Positions 40,515 through 50,154 are shown, counted from the first letter of the stretch. The stretch is 64,000 nucleotides of DNA from Symbiobacteriaceae bacterium (GCA_029239785.1 JARBUG010000001.1:1-64000), one strand, 5' to 3'. Numbers and translations are program-made. Notes: generated by a model not told the origin, from the sequence alone.

Positions 40515-41864
40515 TTACAAATTTAGGCCGTAACGAATCACGTCTCGCAGGAAGAAGGCGCTGTCTTTGGGGATGCGCCGCTGCGTCGGGTAATCGACAT
40601 AGATCAGTCCGAACCGCTTACTGTAGCCCATCGCCCATTCAAAGTTGTCCATGAACGACCAGCAGAAGTAGCCCTTCAGATTGACACCCGCTGCGATGGC
40701 CCGGTGCGCCGCCGCAAAGTGACCCTGCAGGAAGGCCACCCGCCGGACGTCATGCACTTGCCCGTCAGCGCCGGGGCCGTCCGTGAAGTGGGCGCCATTT
40801 TCGGTGATGTAGATGGGTACGTCGCCATAATCAGCCTTCAGCCGCTTCAGCAGGTCGGTCAGGCACCAGGGCACAATCTCCCAGCCCAGGTCGGTCCGGG
40901 GAATCCCGTTCGACACGGGGGGATGGACAACCTTCCAGCCCAGGTCGTGCAAGGGCTCCGCCCCTATGATCCGACGTTCGTAGAAGTTGACGCCCAGAAA
41001 ATCAATCGGCGATGCGATCAGCGGCAGATCATCATCATGAATAAAGTCCAGCGCCCCGACCCGATCGGTGTAGAGATCGACCATATCTTGCGGATAGCTT
41101 CCCCGCAGGACCGGGTCGAGGAACCACCGGTTGGTAAAGCCGTCGGAGAGTCGGGCGGCGGCCTGGTCGGCGGGCGAATCGGTTTCGGGGTAGGTGGGGA
41201 AGAGGTTCGGGGCAATGCCCACCTGCCCGGGCAGGCCGAGCTGCCTGAACTGGCGGACCGCCAGCCCGTGGCCCAGGAACATGTGGTGAATGGCAGCCAG
41301 CGAGGTGCGCAGGTCCTTCAGGCCCGGGGCGTGCACACCCCACCAGTGGCCGAGGAAACCGGCCACCCAGGGCTCGTTAATCGTCATCCAGATGGGCACC
41401 TGGTCGCCCAGCGCCCGGTACAGGTGGTCGGCGTACTCCGCAAACCGGAAGGCCGTGTCGCGGTTCGCCCAGCCGCCTCGATCCTGGAGCGCCTGGGGCA
41501 GGTCCCAGTGGTAGAGGGTGATGGCCGGCTTGATGCCCTTGGCCAGGAGCCCGTCCACCAGCCGCTTGTAGAAGTCGAGGCCCTTGGCGTTCACCGCCCC
41601 GGTGCCCTCGGGCAGAATGCGGGGCCAGGCCACCGAGAACCGGTACGCCTGGACCCCGAGTGATGCCATCAGGTCGATGTCGTCCCGATAGCGGTTGTAG
41701 TGATCGCAGGCCACGTCGCCGGTGTCGCCGTTTTCGACGAGGCCCGGCGTGTGGCTGAACCGGTCCCAGATCGACTCGCCGCGGCCATCGGCCCGGGCGG
41801 CGCCTTCGATCTGGTAGGAAGACGTGGCGACGCCCCAGAGGAAGTCGCGTGGGAACTGCATCAT
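40515..41864 (-). CDS. Family 1 glycoside hydrolase (beta-glucosidase-like)
   Basis: The 449-residue cytoplasmic enzyme has GH1 hallmarks: FLWGVATSSYQIEGA at the N-terminus, the acid/base Glu164 in TINEPW and the nucleophile Glu355 in YITENGAHF. Length is normal. It cleaves beta-linked glucosides, galactosides or their 6-phosphates. The phospho-binding pattern of 6-phospho enzymes is not apparent, so unphosphorylated substrate is likelier. AGGAGG precedes the start. It lies between a ROK kinase and a GH84 enzyme, consistent with breakdown of an imported glycan. Confidence 0.93.
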   Translation of the reverse strand: MMQFPRDFLWGVATSSYQIEGAARADGRGESIWDRFSHTPGLVENGDTGDVACDHYNRYRDDIDLMASLGVQAYRFSVAWPRILPEGTGAVNAKGLDFYKRLVDGLLAKGIKPAITLYHWDLPQALQDRGGWANRDTAFRFAEYADHLYRALGDQVPIWMTINEPWVAGFLGHWWGVHAPGLKDLRTSLAAIHHMFLGHGLAVRQFRQLGLPGQVGIAPNLFPTYPETDSPADQAAARLSDGFTNRWFLDPVLRGSYPQDMVDLYTDRVGALDFIHDDDLPLIASPIDFLGVNFYERRIIGAEPLHDLGWKVVHPPVSNGIPRTDLGWEIVPWCLTDLLKRLKADYGDVPIYITENGAHFTDGPGADGQVHDVRRVAFLQGHFAAAHRAIAAGVNLKGYFCWSFMDNFEWAMGYSKRFGLIYVDYPTQRRIPKDSAFFLRDVIRYGLNL

Positions 41865-41880
41865 CTGGCCGCCTCCTATC

Positions 41881-42867
41881 TTACGCGAGCACTGGCTCCA
41901 GGCGGGCGAGGGCGACCGCGGCGGCGCCTAGCACACCGACCTGGCTGCCCAGGGCTGCCGGGACGATTTCGACTACCTGAGCGAGGGGCGCCATGGCCCG
42001 GGCGGCTACCTGCTCACGCAGCGGCACGAAGAGCCGGTCGCCAAAGTTGGTAATGCCGCCGCCCAGCACAACCTTGCGCGGGTTGAAGATGTTGACCACG
42101 CTGGCCACACCGGCGCCGAGAATTTTGATCGTTTCCGCCCAGATGCGCTCCGCCAGGCTGTCGCCGTGCTCCAGCGCCGCCAGGAGCGTCTCGCCGGTAA
42201 TGGCATCGACCGAGCCGGCCATATCGACCATGGCCGAGGGCTCGCCGGCCCGAATCGCTTCCTGCACCCGGGCGACGATGCTGGTACCCGAAGCGTAGGC
42301 TTCGAGGCAGCCGTGGTTGCCGCAGCCACAGGCGCGGCCTTCGTAGAAGACGGACATGTGGCCGATCTCCCCGGCGTTGCCATTCTCGCCCTGGTAGAGG
42401 TGGCCACCGATGATGATGCCGCCGCCCAGGCCGGTGGAGATTGTCAGGTAGATCAGGTTGTCAACGCCGCGTCCAGCGCCGAAGCGGTGCTCGCCGAGGG
42501 CGGCGGCATTTGCGTCGTTATCGAGGTAAACGGGCATGCCGAGGGCGGCAGAGAGCCGGTCGACGACGGGGACGTTGTCCCAACCCGGCAGGTTTGGCGG
42601 GTTCATGACGACGCCGGTGTCGGGGTTGAGGGGGCCGCCGCAGCCTACGCCGGCGGCAACGACTTCGCCGGCGGGAACCCCTGCTTCGGCGATGGCCTGT
42701 CGGCTGAGTTGGACGAGACGCTCGAGCATACGGTCGGGACCTTCATGGGCTCTGGATGCTTCGCGCACGGCAGAGAGCTGTTGGCCGGTGGCCGTGACCA
42801 GACCGACGGCCAGCTTGGTGCCGCCGATGTCGATACCGAGGAAATAGGGGCCGGCTGGGCTTGGCAT
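41881..42867 (-). CDS. ROK-family sugar kinase (glucokinase-like)
   Basis: The 328-residue protein has the ATP-binding GIDIGGTK near residue 10 and the ROK zinc motif CGCGNHGCLE near residue 180. No N-terminal helix-turn-helix is present, so it is an enzyme and not a NagC-type repressor. Glucose or N-acetylhexosamine is the likely substrate; the ROK family covers glucokinase, N-acetylmannosamine and N-acetylglucosamine kinases. It shares one base (TGATG) with the end of the FGGY gene and has GGGAGGAGG upstream. Confidence 0.9.
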   Translation of the reverse strand: MPSPAGPYFLGIDIGGTKLAVGLVTATGQQLSAVREASRAHEGPDRMLERLVQLSRQAIAEAGVPAGEVVAAGVGCGGPLNPDTGVVMNPPNLPGWDNVPVVDRLSAALGMPVYLDNDANAAALGEHRFGAGRGVDNLIYLTISTGLGGGIIIGGHLYQGENGNAGEIGHMSVFYEGRACGCGNHGCLEAYASGTSIVARVQEAIRAGEPSAMVDMAGSVDAITGETLLAALEHGDSLAERIWAETIKILGAGVASVVNIFNPRKVVLGGGITNFGDRLFVPLREQVAARAMAPLAQVVEIVPAALGSQVGVLGAAAVALARLEPVLA

Positions 42868-44384
42868 CAGATTGCCTCCTCCCTGGACGAACCGAATCGT
42901 GGAATGTTGGGGAGCCGTTCATAGGCGTGAAATAGTCTGGCGTAGCACCGGGCCAGGTCAGGGTCGGCTGCGATTGAGGCCGAGTGGCCGGCGATACGGG
43001 CCTGTGCTTCATCCTCGGAGCCGAAGATGCCGGCGCCCAGGCCTGCCAGCATGGCGGCGCCCAGGGCGGTCAGTTCGGTGTTCTCGGGCAGGTGGACCTG
43101 GCGGTCCAGAATGCTGGCCTTCAGGTGCAGGAGTTCCGGGCTGCTGGCCATGCCGCCCGTGGCGACCAGGCGTGACCCGGGCGCCAGGCCAAGGGCGCCT
43201 TCGAGCGTCGCCAGCAGGGCCCGCAGTTCGAAGGCGAGGCCTTCGAAGGCGGCCCGGGCGATGTCGCCCCGGGTGTGGTGCAGCCGCCAGCCCAGGACGG
43301 CGCCCCGGCCCTGGCTGTCGCGCCGGTTGAAGGCGACTTCGGCCAGGTGCGGCAGGAGGAAGAGGCCCCGGGCGCCGGGCTCGGAGGCGAGCGCCTCCCG
43401 GGTCATGGCCCGGTATGCTTCGGCCTCGGTGCCGCAGGCGGCAAAGAAGCGGGAGCGAACCCAGTCCATCACCCGGCCCGAAGTCATGGCCGTGCCGGCG
43501 TAGTAGCGGCCCCGGGCGGTGTGTGCCCCGAAGTGAATCCGGGCGGCGAAGCTGGCGGGCGTCATGGCGGGCTTTGGCAGGCCCACGAGGAGCGCCTCCA
43601 CCGAGCCGCCCGAATCCAAAATGGCGCCCGGCTCCCAGGCCCCGGCCGCCAGGGCCGCACAAATGTGGTCATGCCCGCCGGCCAGTACGGGGGTGCCGGG
43701 CGTAAGGCCCGTCTCCCGGGCGGCCTGGGGGCTTACGCCTCCCAGTACGGTGCCGCTGGCCACCAGGGGCGGAAAGAGGTCGATAGGCAGGTCGGCCGCC
43801 GCCAGAATCTCCCGGGACCACTCGAGTCGCTCCAGGTCGAGCGCCATGGTATGCGAGGCCAGCGAATGGCTCATGGCCCGGGCGCCCCCGAGGCGGAAGC
43901 TTATGTAATCAGCGATGCAGAGCCAGGTTTCGGCCTGGCGGAACTGCTCCGGCTGATTTTCACGGATCCAGTTCAGCTTGTGGAGTGAGTAAATGGGGTC
44001 GGGCAGGAGCCCGGTAATGCTGTAGGTCTCCCAGGGCCCGAAGGACTGGGCCCAGCGGGCGGCCTGGGGCGCCGTACGCTGGTCGAACCAGGCGATGGCC
44101 GGCCCCAGGGCTTCGCCCTGCCGGTTCAGCAGGACCCCTTCCTCGGCCACGCTGGCCGCAGCCACGCCGACGATCTCACCGGCACCGCCCAGGGCTTCGA
44201 CCACGCCCCGGCAGCAGGCAGCTGCGGCGTTCCACAGGGCATCGGGGTCGTGCTCCGCACAGTCGGGCGCCACGAACCGGACCGGCGTCTTCACGCTGTG
44301 CCGGGCCGCGACCCGCCCCTGGTCATCGATCGCCAAAGCCTTGGTATTGGTGGTGCCGATATCGAGTCCGATCAGGTAGGGCAC
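42867..44384 (-). CDS. FGGY-family carbohydrate kinase 1
   Basis: The 505-residue protein opens PYLIGLDIGTTNTKALAID, the phosphate-1 motif of FGGY kinases (xylulokinase/gluconokinase type). The middle has DQRTAPQAARWAQSFGPW and PVLAGGHDHICAALAAGA. It is closely related to the operon's first gene (53070-54599), with long shared stretches such as SLASHTMALDLER and IHFGAHTARGRYYAGTAMT. GTG 44384 is chosen, with GGTGAT upstream; the reading frame extends further upstream, but only into the PfkB gene. The substrate is a sugar or polyol not resolved here. Confidence 0.88.
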   Translation of the reverse strand: MPYLIGLDIGTTNTKALAIDDQGRVAARHSVKTPVRFVAPDCAEHDPDALWNAAAACCRGVVEALGGAGEIVGVAAASVAEEGVLLNRQGEALGPAIAWFDQRTAPQAARWAQSFGPWETYSITGLLPDPIYSLHKLNWIRENQPEQFRQAETWLCIADYISFRLGGARAMSHSLASHTMALDLERLEWSREILAAADLPIDLFPPLVASGTVLGGVSPQAARETGLTPGTPVLAGGHDHICAALAAGAWEPGAILDSGGSVEALLVGLPKPAMTPASFAARIHFGAHTARGRYYAGTAMTSGRVMDWVRSRFFAACGTEAEAYRAMTREALASEPGARGLFLLPHLAEVAFNRRDSQGRGAVLGWRLHHTRGDIARAAFEGLAFELRALLATLEGALGLAPGSRLVATGGMASSPELLHLKASILDRQVHLPENTELTALGAAMLAGLGAGIFGSEDEAQARIAGHSASIAADPDLARCYARLFHAYERLPNIPRFGSSREEAI

Positions 44385-44395
44385 GATGAAATCAC

Positions 44396-45328
44396 CTAGT
44401 CCGCGCGAATGTTGACGCCAGCCAGCAGGAAACCAAGTTCGGCCGGCGTGGGCAGGTATGGTACAGGATGAGCGGCGTTGGCCGCCGCACAGGCGGTGCC
44501 GAGCCGAATCCCCTCCAGCAGCGGCTCTCCCCGGTCGATCCTCACGGCCACACCCGCGACGAAGATGTCGCCGCAGGCCGTGGGGTTGGCCGTTTGGACG
44601 CTTGGGGGCTGCACGTGCCAGCACTGGTCGCCGGCCGTCACCAGGGCGCCCTCGCCGCCGAGGCTGACGACCACGTTCGCCACGCCGGTGGCGGTCAGGT
44701 CACGGCAGCGGCGCCGCAGCGCTTCCGGGGACTGCCACGGCCCGCCGGTAAGGGCGGCGAACTCGTCAGCGTTGGGTTTGATGAGCCACGGGTTCGCGGC
44801 GATGCCCTCCCGCAGGGGCTCCCCGCTGCTGTCCAGGATGCAGTGCACCCCGGCGCGCCGGGCGATTTCGATCATCCGGCGGTAGATGTCGGCGGGCGCC
44901 CCAGGTGGCAGACTGCCCGAGAGCACGACCAGCGACGCCTCGCACACCAGCGAGGTGTAGGTCGCAACCAGCGCATCAACCTCTGCAAAGGAAACGGTCG
45001 GCCCCGGCTCGTTGACCACGGTAGGCGGCGACCCGTCTGCGCTGGCGAACATGTAGCAGGCCCGCGACTCGCCAGCGGTTGTCACCAGCCCGTCACGAAT
45101 GCCGTGCCTGGCGCACTCTTCCCGCAGGAAGCGCCCGGTCAGCCCGCCGGCAAAGCCGGTAACGCTCACCTTGGCGCCCAGCCGGGCCGCCGCCCAGGCC
45201 ACGTTCAGCCCCTTGCCGCCCATGCGCACGTCGACCGACCTGGCCCGCTGAATCTCACCAGGCGCCAGGCGCCCTGGCAACACCACAGTCCGATCCATGG
45301 CTGAGTTCAGGCTGACCGCGAGGATCAT
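44396..45328 (-). CDS. PfkB-family sugar kinase (1-phosphofructokinase/tagatose-6-phosphate kinase-like)
   Basis: The 310-residue product begins MILAVSLNSAMDRTVVL, as in FruK/LacC-type kinases that begin with M-I-x-T-x-x-x-N. GGKGLNVAWAAARLG is the first PfkB signature. KPNADEFAALTG and NPTACGDIFVAGVA form the C-terminal part; ACGD replaces the more common GAGD or GSGD, keeping the catalytic Asp. It overlaps the upstream glycosidase gene by four bases (ATGA). It would phosphorylate a ketose phosphate released during glycan breakdown. Confidence 0.87.
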   Translation of the reverse strand: MILAVSLNSAMDRTVVLPGRLAPGEIQRARSVDVRMGGKGLNVAWAAARLGAKVSVTGFAGGLTGRFLREECARHGIRDGLVTTAGESRACYMFASADGSPPTVVNEPGPTVSFAEVDALVATYTSLVCEASLVVLSGSLPPGAPADIYRRMIEIARRAGVHCILDSSGEPLREGIAANPWLIKPNADEFAALTGGPWQSPEALRRRCRDLTATGVANVVVSLGGEGALVTAGDQCWHVQPPSVQTANPTACGDIFVAGVAVRIDRGEPLLEGIRLGTACAAANAAHPVPYLPTPAELGFLLAGVNIRAD

Positions 45329-47103
45329 CCGTTCACGCCCCGGCCGTTGGTGGCCCGCACCCGGCTCCACAGCCTGCGCAGTCCCTCGTAATCCTCGGCT
45401 TCCAGCGGCTCCAGGCTGTCCACGTGGGTGGTGAAGTAGAGCGACGGCACGCCCAAGTCCTCCTGCACAGCCAGGAAGCTGCGCCAGCTCGCCCGGTTCG
45501 GCATGGGCCAGTTGTCGGTGTCAATCAGCCGGCTCGGGCAGGCGGCCTGGGCCACGCTGGCCCGGTGGAGCATCTGCGGCACCACGGGCGCACCGGTATT
45601 GATGTCGTTCAGGCGAATCATGTCGGTCACATCGGCGAAGTAGGGGTTGGGCGTATGCGTGATGATCAGGGCGTCCGGCTTGACCTGCTTGGCGGCCTTG
45701 TAGAGCACGTCCAGCAGCAGGTGAAGCATTTCTACGCCCCACTCCGCACCATGCTTGGTCAGCCCGGGCCCGCCGGGGGTGCGGGCGGTAAAGTCGATCT
45801 TGAAGCCGTCTGCGTCGTAGCCGTCTGGACCGAGCATGAGCGACACAGCGGCGCGCAGCGTCTCGACATAGACCGGGTTGGTCGGGTCCGCGGCCACGGA
45901 GATGCCGGCCGCGTTGCGCACGCACTGCTCGGGCGGCAGGCCGTCCGGGTCCCAGGCCTTCCACCAAAGCAGGACTTTCTGTCCTGCGGCGTGGCGCCCG
46001 GCGATCCAGCCCTTCAGGTCGGGCCATTTCACGGTGTCGACTTCGCTGGTGCCGTAGTGGGCGGCCCACTTGTCGTCGATGACGACGATGCCGGGCGCCA
46101 GCCCCTGGGCCTCCAACTCGGCCAGGAAGCGATCGTAGTTGGCCTGGGTCGCCAGGGCGGGCGCCGGGCCGGCGCCTGCGTTGGAAAGGCAGCACTGGGC
46201 GCCCCACCCGCAGAAAATCGGCTCATGCCACCAACTGGGACGGTCCAGATCGGTGGCATCGGCCGGCACCAGCCCAAGCCCCTCCAGCCGCTCCCGGTAC
46301 CGGGCGATGCCCGTGTAGGGGTCAGGCGCGCCAAACTGGAACAGCACGGCCGGGGTCTCGAAGGCGCCCGCCACCACCGTCTGCTCCTCGTAGGTGAGGC
46401 GCAGGGAGAAGGCCTCCTCGCAGCCATCATAGTGGAAACCAGCGAACTGGTACGCCCCGGGCTGAACGGCCAGGCCCATGGTCATCCAGGGACCGGCGCC
46501 GCCCTCAAAACCGGCGCCGCTCTCGGCGGCCTCCGGAGCCGCGACCCGCACCGCATAGCAGAACGGCGGCGGCGTAAAGAACCAGTGTCCCTGACCCGGC
46601 CCCGCTGTCCCGAACACATCCAGCACAGCCGGCTCAGCGGCGGGCACAACCCGCCGCTCCGGGCGCGTAGGCTCCGGGTTGAACAGCGCTTCAAACCGGC
46701 GCCCGCTGCGGAAAGGCCCAACGCCTGCCCGCACATTCCCCGAGTAGTAGCCGCCGAACAGATGGCAATCGCCGATCCGCCCCTCGCCTTCCACCCGGAT
46801 CGAGGCCCGGAAATCCTCGTCACAACACACAAGCCGCATCTCCCGCGACGCCCACCGGCTGCTCACGGCGGGCACCGTCACCGTGACGGTATCGCCCGCC
46901 GTCGTGATCACCGGCGCCTTCAACAGCGCCGTATCATCCATGCCGCGGTCGGTATGCAGGCTGCCGGCCAGAAAAAGCTCTGCCCACTGCACGCCGGCCG
47001 CATCGGTTACCGTCGCATAGGTCCGGCCGGCTGAAAAAGTCAGAGCGTAAGCAGCCGCTTCGATCCGCAGGCCGCCCTTCTCATCCGTTACAACTCGCAC
47101 CAT
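45325..47103 (-). CDS. GH31/GH36-like alpha-glycosidase
   Basis: The 592-residue protein has an N-terminal beta-sandwich domain and a TIM barrel typical of clan GH-D and GH31. The presumed nucleophile is the Asp in DGFKIDFTART near residue 436, and IDTDNWP near residue 520 may hold the acid/base. Barrel strands with VVIDDKWAAHYG and VLLWWKAWDPDG agree with alpha-galactosidase or alpha-glucosidase type enzymes. No signal peptide is present. GGGGG lies upstream of ATG 47103. Exact family and substrate are unresolved. Confidence 0.78.
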   Translation of the reverse strand: MVRVVTDEKGGLRIEAAAYALTFSAGRTYATVTDAAGVQWAELFLAGSLHTDRGMDDTALLKAPVITTAGDTVTVTVPAVSSRWASREMRLVCCDEDFRASIRVEGEGRIGDCHLFGGYYSGNVRAGVGPFRSGRRFEALFNPEPTRPERRVVPAAEPAVLDVFGTAGPGQGHWFFTPPPFCYAVRVAAPEAAESGAGFEGGAGPWMTMGLAVQPGAYQFAGFHYDGCEEAFSLRLTYEEQTVVAGAFETPAVLFQFGAPDPYTGIARYRERLEGLGLVPADATDLDRPSWWHEPIFCGWGAQCCLSNAGAGPAPALATQANYDRFLAELEAQGLAPGIVVIDDKWAAHYGTSEVDTVKWPDLKGWIAGRHAAGQKVLLWWKAWDPDGLPPEQCVRNAAGISVAADPTNPVYVETLRAAVSLMLGPDGYDADGFKIDFTARTPGGPGLTKHGAEWGVEMLHLLLDVLYKAAKQVKPDALIITHTPNPYFADVTDMIRLNDINTGAPVVPQMLHRASVAQAACPSRLIDTDNWPMPNRASWRSFLAVQEDLGVPSLYFTTHVDSLEPLEAEDYEGLRRLWSRVRATNGRGVNG

Positions 47104-47109
47104 GTCTGG

Positions 47110-47304
47110 CTATTCCCCCTGCTTTTTGGCTTGCCGGCGCCCGGCGTACCACATCAAACCCAAAAAGGCAGCCGCAAACAGAACGCCGAGCACGTTTACA
47201 ACAAACTCAGGGGTCCCCCGTTTGACGAACGGCATGACCAGGAGCCCGAGCAGCAGCACGGTGATGCCCAACTGAAAGCCCACACGGTAGACTAAACCGG
47301 CCAT
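47110..47304 (-). CDS. Small two-helix membrane protein
   Basis: The 64-residue product has two hydrophobic helices (GITVLLLGLLVMPFV and VLGVLFAAAFLGLMWYA) and a basic C-terminus. AAGGAGCG precedes ATG 47304. It overlaps the end of the upstream ATPase gene by 13 bases and is followed by the glycosidase gene 6 bases on, so it belongs to the operon. It may be an accessory part of the ABC transporter; no family is recognised. Confidence 0.72.
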   Translation of the reverse strand: MAGLVYRVGFQLGITVLLLGLLVMPFVKRGTPEFVVNVLGVLFAAAFLGLMWYAGRRQAKKQGE

Positions 47305-48296
47305 GCAGGAATCCGCTCCTTCAAATGGCAGGCCACGCGGTCGCCGCCCTCCATCGCTTCCAGGGTCGGAACCTTACTGCTGCAAACAGCCTCGGCATAG
47401 GGACACCGGGGGTGGAACCGGCAGCCCGCGGGCGGCGCCCCGGGATCGGGCATCTCCAGGCTGCGCAGGGCCAGCATCTTCCGGCTCCGGGCCACGATGG
47501 GGTCAGGCACCGGCACTGCCGACAGCAGCGCCTGCAGGTAGGGGTGCCGGGGCGTGGCCAGCACCTGGCCCACCGGACCGGTCTCGACCATTTCGCCCAG
47601 ATACATGACGGAAATCTGCCCTTGCCCGGCCAGGTACCGGGCCGTTGCCAGGTCATGGGTAATGTAAGCGAAGCTTACACCCATCTCCTTGTTCATCCGG
47701 GCCATTAAGTTCAGCAGCGCCAGCCGCAGCGACACGTCGACCATGGAAACCGGCTCGTCAGCCACAATCAGCTTGGGCCGCACAGTCAGGGCCCGGGCCA
47801 GTACAACCCGCTGGCGCTGACCGCCGCTCAGCTGATGCGGATACTTGTCCAGGAACTGGTCGGGCGGTGTCAGCTCCACCATTTCGAGATACTCGCCTAC
47901 CACCGTGCGGGCCGTCTTGCCCGCCGGCACCAGGCCGTACTGGAGCAGGGGTGCACTCAGCGACTGGTAGATCGTCAGCGACGGGTTCAATGCCGCAAAG
48001 CTGTCCTGGTGGACCAACTGCACCTCGCGGCGGTAGGTGCGGAACTCCGCCTTACTCAGCTTCCAAATGTCCTTGCCGCGGTAGAGTACCTGGCCCTGTG
48101 TGGGCCGGTACAGGCCGGCAATCGCCTTGCCAATCGTCGTCTTGCCACAGCCAGACTCACCGACCAGGGCCAGAATGCTGCCTTCATCCATATCGAGCGT
48201 TACATGATCCACAGCCCGCACTTCCGAGCGCCGCCAGGGGCTGCCCTTGCGGAACGTCATGGATACATCACGCAGTGAGATTAGCGGTTGATTCAC
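47292..48296 (-). CDS. Opp/Dpp-type ABC transporter ATPase (OppF-like), operon copy
   Basis: The 334-residue ATPase has Walker [10 protein letters not shown], signature LSGGQRQRVVLARAL and Walker B LIVADEPVSMVD, plus the C-terminal [13 protein letters not shown] motif. The GTG at 48296 overlaps the upstream ATPase stop (GTGA) and has GGAGGGG before it; the frame upstream is inside the other gene. It pairs with the neighbouring OppD-like ATPase and the two permeases. Confidence 0.92.
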   Translation of the reverse strand: MNQPLISLRDVSMTFRKGSPWRRSEVRAVDHVTLDMDEGSILALVGESGCGKTTIGKAIAGLYRPTQGQVLYRGKDIWKLSKAEFRTYRREVQLVHQDSFAALNPSLTIYQSLSAPLLQYGLVPAGKTARTVVGEYLEMVELTPPDQFLDKYPHQLSGGQRQRVVLARALTVRPKLIVADEPVSMVDVSLRLALLNLMARMNKEMGVSFAYITHDLATARYLAGQGQISVMYLGEMVETGPVGQVLATPRHPYLQALLSAVPVPDPIVARSRKMLALRSLEMPDPGAPPAGCRFHPRCPYAEAVCSSKVPTLEAMEGGDRVACHLKERIPAWPV

Positions 48297-49300
48297 CTCG
48301 ACCCCTCCGTGTTCGAACCCAGCACCTGCTCCCAGTGGTGACAGGCCACGGTGTGCCCGTCCAGCGCCGTGGTCGTGGGCTGAGTGCTGCGGCAGATATC
48401 GGTCGCGTAACTGCAGCGCGTGTGGAAGCGGCAACCAGTGGGCAAATGGAAGAGGTCGGGCGGCGAGCCCGGCACGGGGCGCTTGTCGCTCAGGTCGCCC
48501 ACCAGCGACGGGGCCGCCTGAATCAGCCCCTGGGTGTAGGGGTGGTGCGGCCGGTAGAAGATCTCGTTCACGTCGCCCGTTTCGACGATCTGACCGGCGT
48601 ACATGACGGCGACCCGGTCGGCAACCTTCGCGACAATCGAAATGTCGTGGGTCATGAAGACCATGGTAATGCCGAACTTCGCCCGAATGTCGAGCAGAAT
48701 GTCCAGCAGGTAGGCCTGCGTCACCACGTCCAGGGCCGTGGTGGGCTCGTCCAGCAGGAGCACGCGGGGGTTGAGCAGCAGGCTGAGGGCCATAATCACG
48801 CGCTGCCGCATGCCGCCGCTCAGTTCGTGCGGATACGCCTTCAGCACCTGCTCAGGCTGGAGCCGGACCAGCTTCAGCAGCTCGGTGGCCCGCTTCAGAA
48901 TCTCCGCCCGGGGGCGGTTTTCGTGGTCCTGGACCGTATCGACCATCTGGTCTTCAATCCGCATGACCGGGTTCATGGCGTTCTGGGCCGCCTGGAAGAC
49001 CATGGCGACCTCCTTCCACCGGAACTGCCGGAGCGCTTCCGGTGAAAGGTCGAACACGTTCTGATTCTTATAGATCACCTGACCGCCGGCGATCTGGCCC
49101 GGCGACGACACCAAGTTCACCAGCCCATAGCCAAGGGTCGACTTTCCGCTTCCCGATTCGCCGACAATCGCCAGCAGTTCACCAGGGAGAACATCCAAAT
49201 GCACATGGTCGACGGCCCGCAGCGTACCCTGACGGAGGGTAAACTCGACGGACAGGTCCCGAATGCGCAGGATGGGTTCGTTCGCAGTGTTTTGAGCCAT
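48293..49300 (-). CDS. Opp/Dpp-type ABC transporter ATPase (OppD-like), operon copy
   Basis: The 335-residue ATPase has Walker A GESGSGKST, signature [15 protein letters not shown] and Walker [13 protein letters not shown], and the C-terminal RFHTRCSYATDIC motif. It follows the second permease by 4 bases and overlaps the next ATPase by 4. It is the first of the two ATPases of the transporter. Confidence 0.92.
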   Translation of the reverse strand: MAQNTANEPILRIRDLSVEFTLRQGTLRAVDHVHLDVLPGELLAIVGESGSGKSTLGYGLVNLVSSPGQIAGGQVIYKNQNVFDLSPEALRQFRWKEVAMVFQAAQNAMNPVMRIEDQMVDTVQDHENRPRAEILKRATELLKLVRLQPEQVLKAYPHELSGGMRQRVIMALSLLLNPRVLLLDEPTTALDVVTQAYLLDILLDIRAKFGITMVFMTHDISIVAKVADRVAVMYAGQIVETGDVNEIFYRPHHPYTQGLIQAAPSLVGDLSDKRPVPGSPPDLFHLPTGCRFHTRCSYATDICRSTQPTTTALDGHTVACHHWEQVLGSNTEGSR

Positions 49301-49304
49301 TTGC

Positions 49305-50147
49305 CTAACTCCTTAGCCGCGGGTTCATCAGCTCGTCAAGGCCGTGGGCGAAGAAGATGCCCCCAAGCTGAAAGAGACAGATCGCGGTGATGGGTGCGAG
49401 CAGGTAGAAGATTGCGCTGGGCGTGTAAACGGCGCCAGACTGGAAGACCGCCAGGTTCAGCATCATGCCCCAGTTGCTGGAGGAGTACGGCACGAGGCCC
49501 AGCATCATAATGCCGACGCTGGCCGTAATGGCGTGACGCATGATGGAGATGAAGTTGATCGCCAGGTAGGGCGTAATGTTCGGCAGGAGTTGCCGGAAGA
49601 TGATGTGGCCGGCCGGCAGCCCCAGCACCCGGGCCGCCTCAATAAACTCACGCTTTTTCAGGCTGAGAATCTGCGACCGGACCGCACGGGCCAGGCCGCC
49701 CCAGCTCCAGATGGCAAGCAACAGCGCATAGCTGATCGGATTTGTCACCTTGAACATCGAAGCGATGATCAACATCAGCGGGAAACTGGGCACCGTCAAA
49801 ATCACGTTGACGAGCATCATGAGCGTCGTGTCGAGCGGGCCACCCGCCAGACCGGAAATCGCACCGATGAAGACACCGATCAGGATCGTCAGAATGGCGG
49901 CCAGCACCGCCACGATCAGCACATCGCGCGAACCGTAAATGATTTGAGCAAACACGTCACGCCCTACGTAGTCCGTACCCATCAGGTGTGACAGGGAAGG
50001 CGCCTGGAACCGCTCGGCAAAGTTCTGGTCCTCATCCAGCTTGATCAGGTAGGGGCCGATGGTTGCCATGAGGCCGAACCCCAGCAGAATCACAAAGCCA
50101 AGGAGCGCCCGCGGATTGCGGCGAAGGATGCGCCACGAAGTTTTCAT
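49305..50147 (-). CDS. ABC transporter permease (OppC/DppC-like)
   Basis: The 280-residue membrane protein shows a short N-terminal part with one helix (LLGFVILLGFGLMATIGPYL), the HLMGTDYVGRDVFAQIIYG motif of DppC-type permeases, then five more helices and the cytoplasmic EAA-like loop EAARVLGLPAGHIIFRQLLP. GGGGGAG lies upstream of the ATG. It is 7 bases after the first permease gene. Confidence 0.93.
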   Translation of the reverse strand: MKTSWRILRRNPRALLGFVILLGFGLMATIGPYLIKLDEDQNFAERFQAPSLSHLMGTDYVGRDVFAQIIYGSRDVLIVAVLAAILTILIGVFIGAISGLAGGPLDTTLMMLVNVILTVPSFPLMLIIASMFKVTNPISYALLLAIWSWGGLARAVRSQILSLKKREFIEAARVLGLPAGHIIFRQLLPNITPYLAINFISIMRHAITASVGIMMLGLVPYSSSNWGMMLNLAVFQSGAVYTPSAIFYLLAPITAICLFQLGGIFFAHGLDELMNPRLRS

Positions 50148-50154
50148 CGTCTTG

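Noticed and set aside
45424-47034. 536-codon plus-strand frame opposite the glycosidase gene
   Set aside because: Shadow frame with repetitive Gly/Arg/His composition and no ribosome site.
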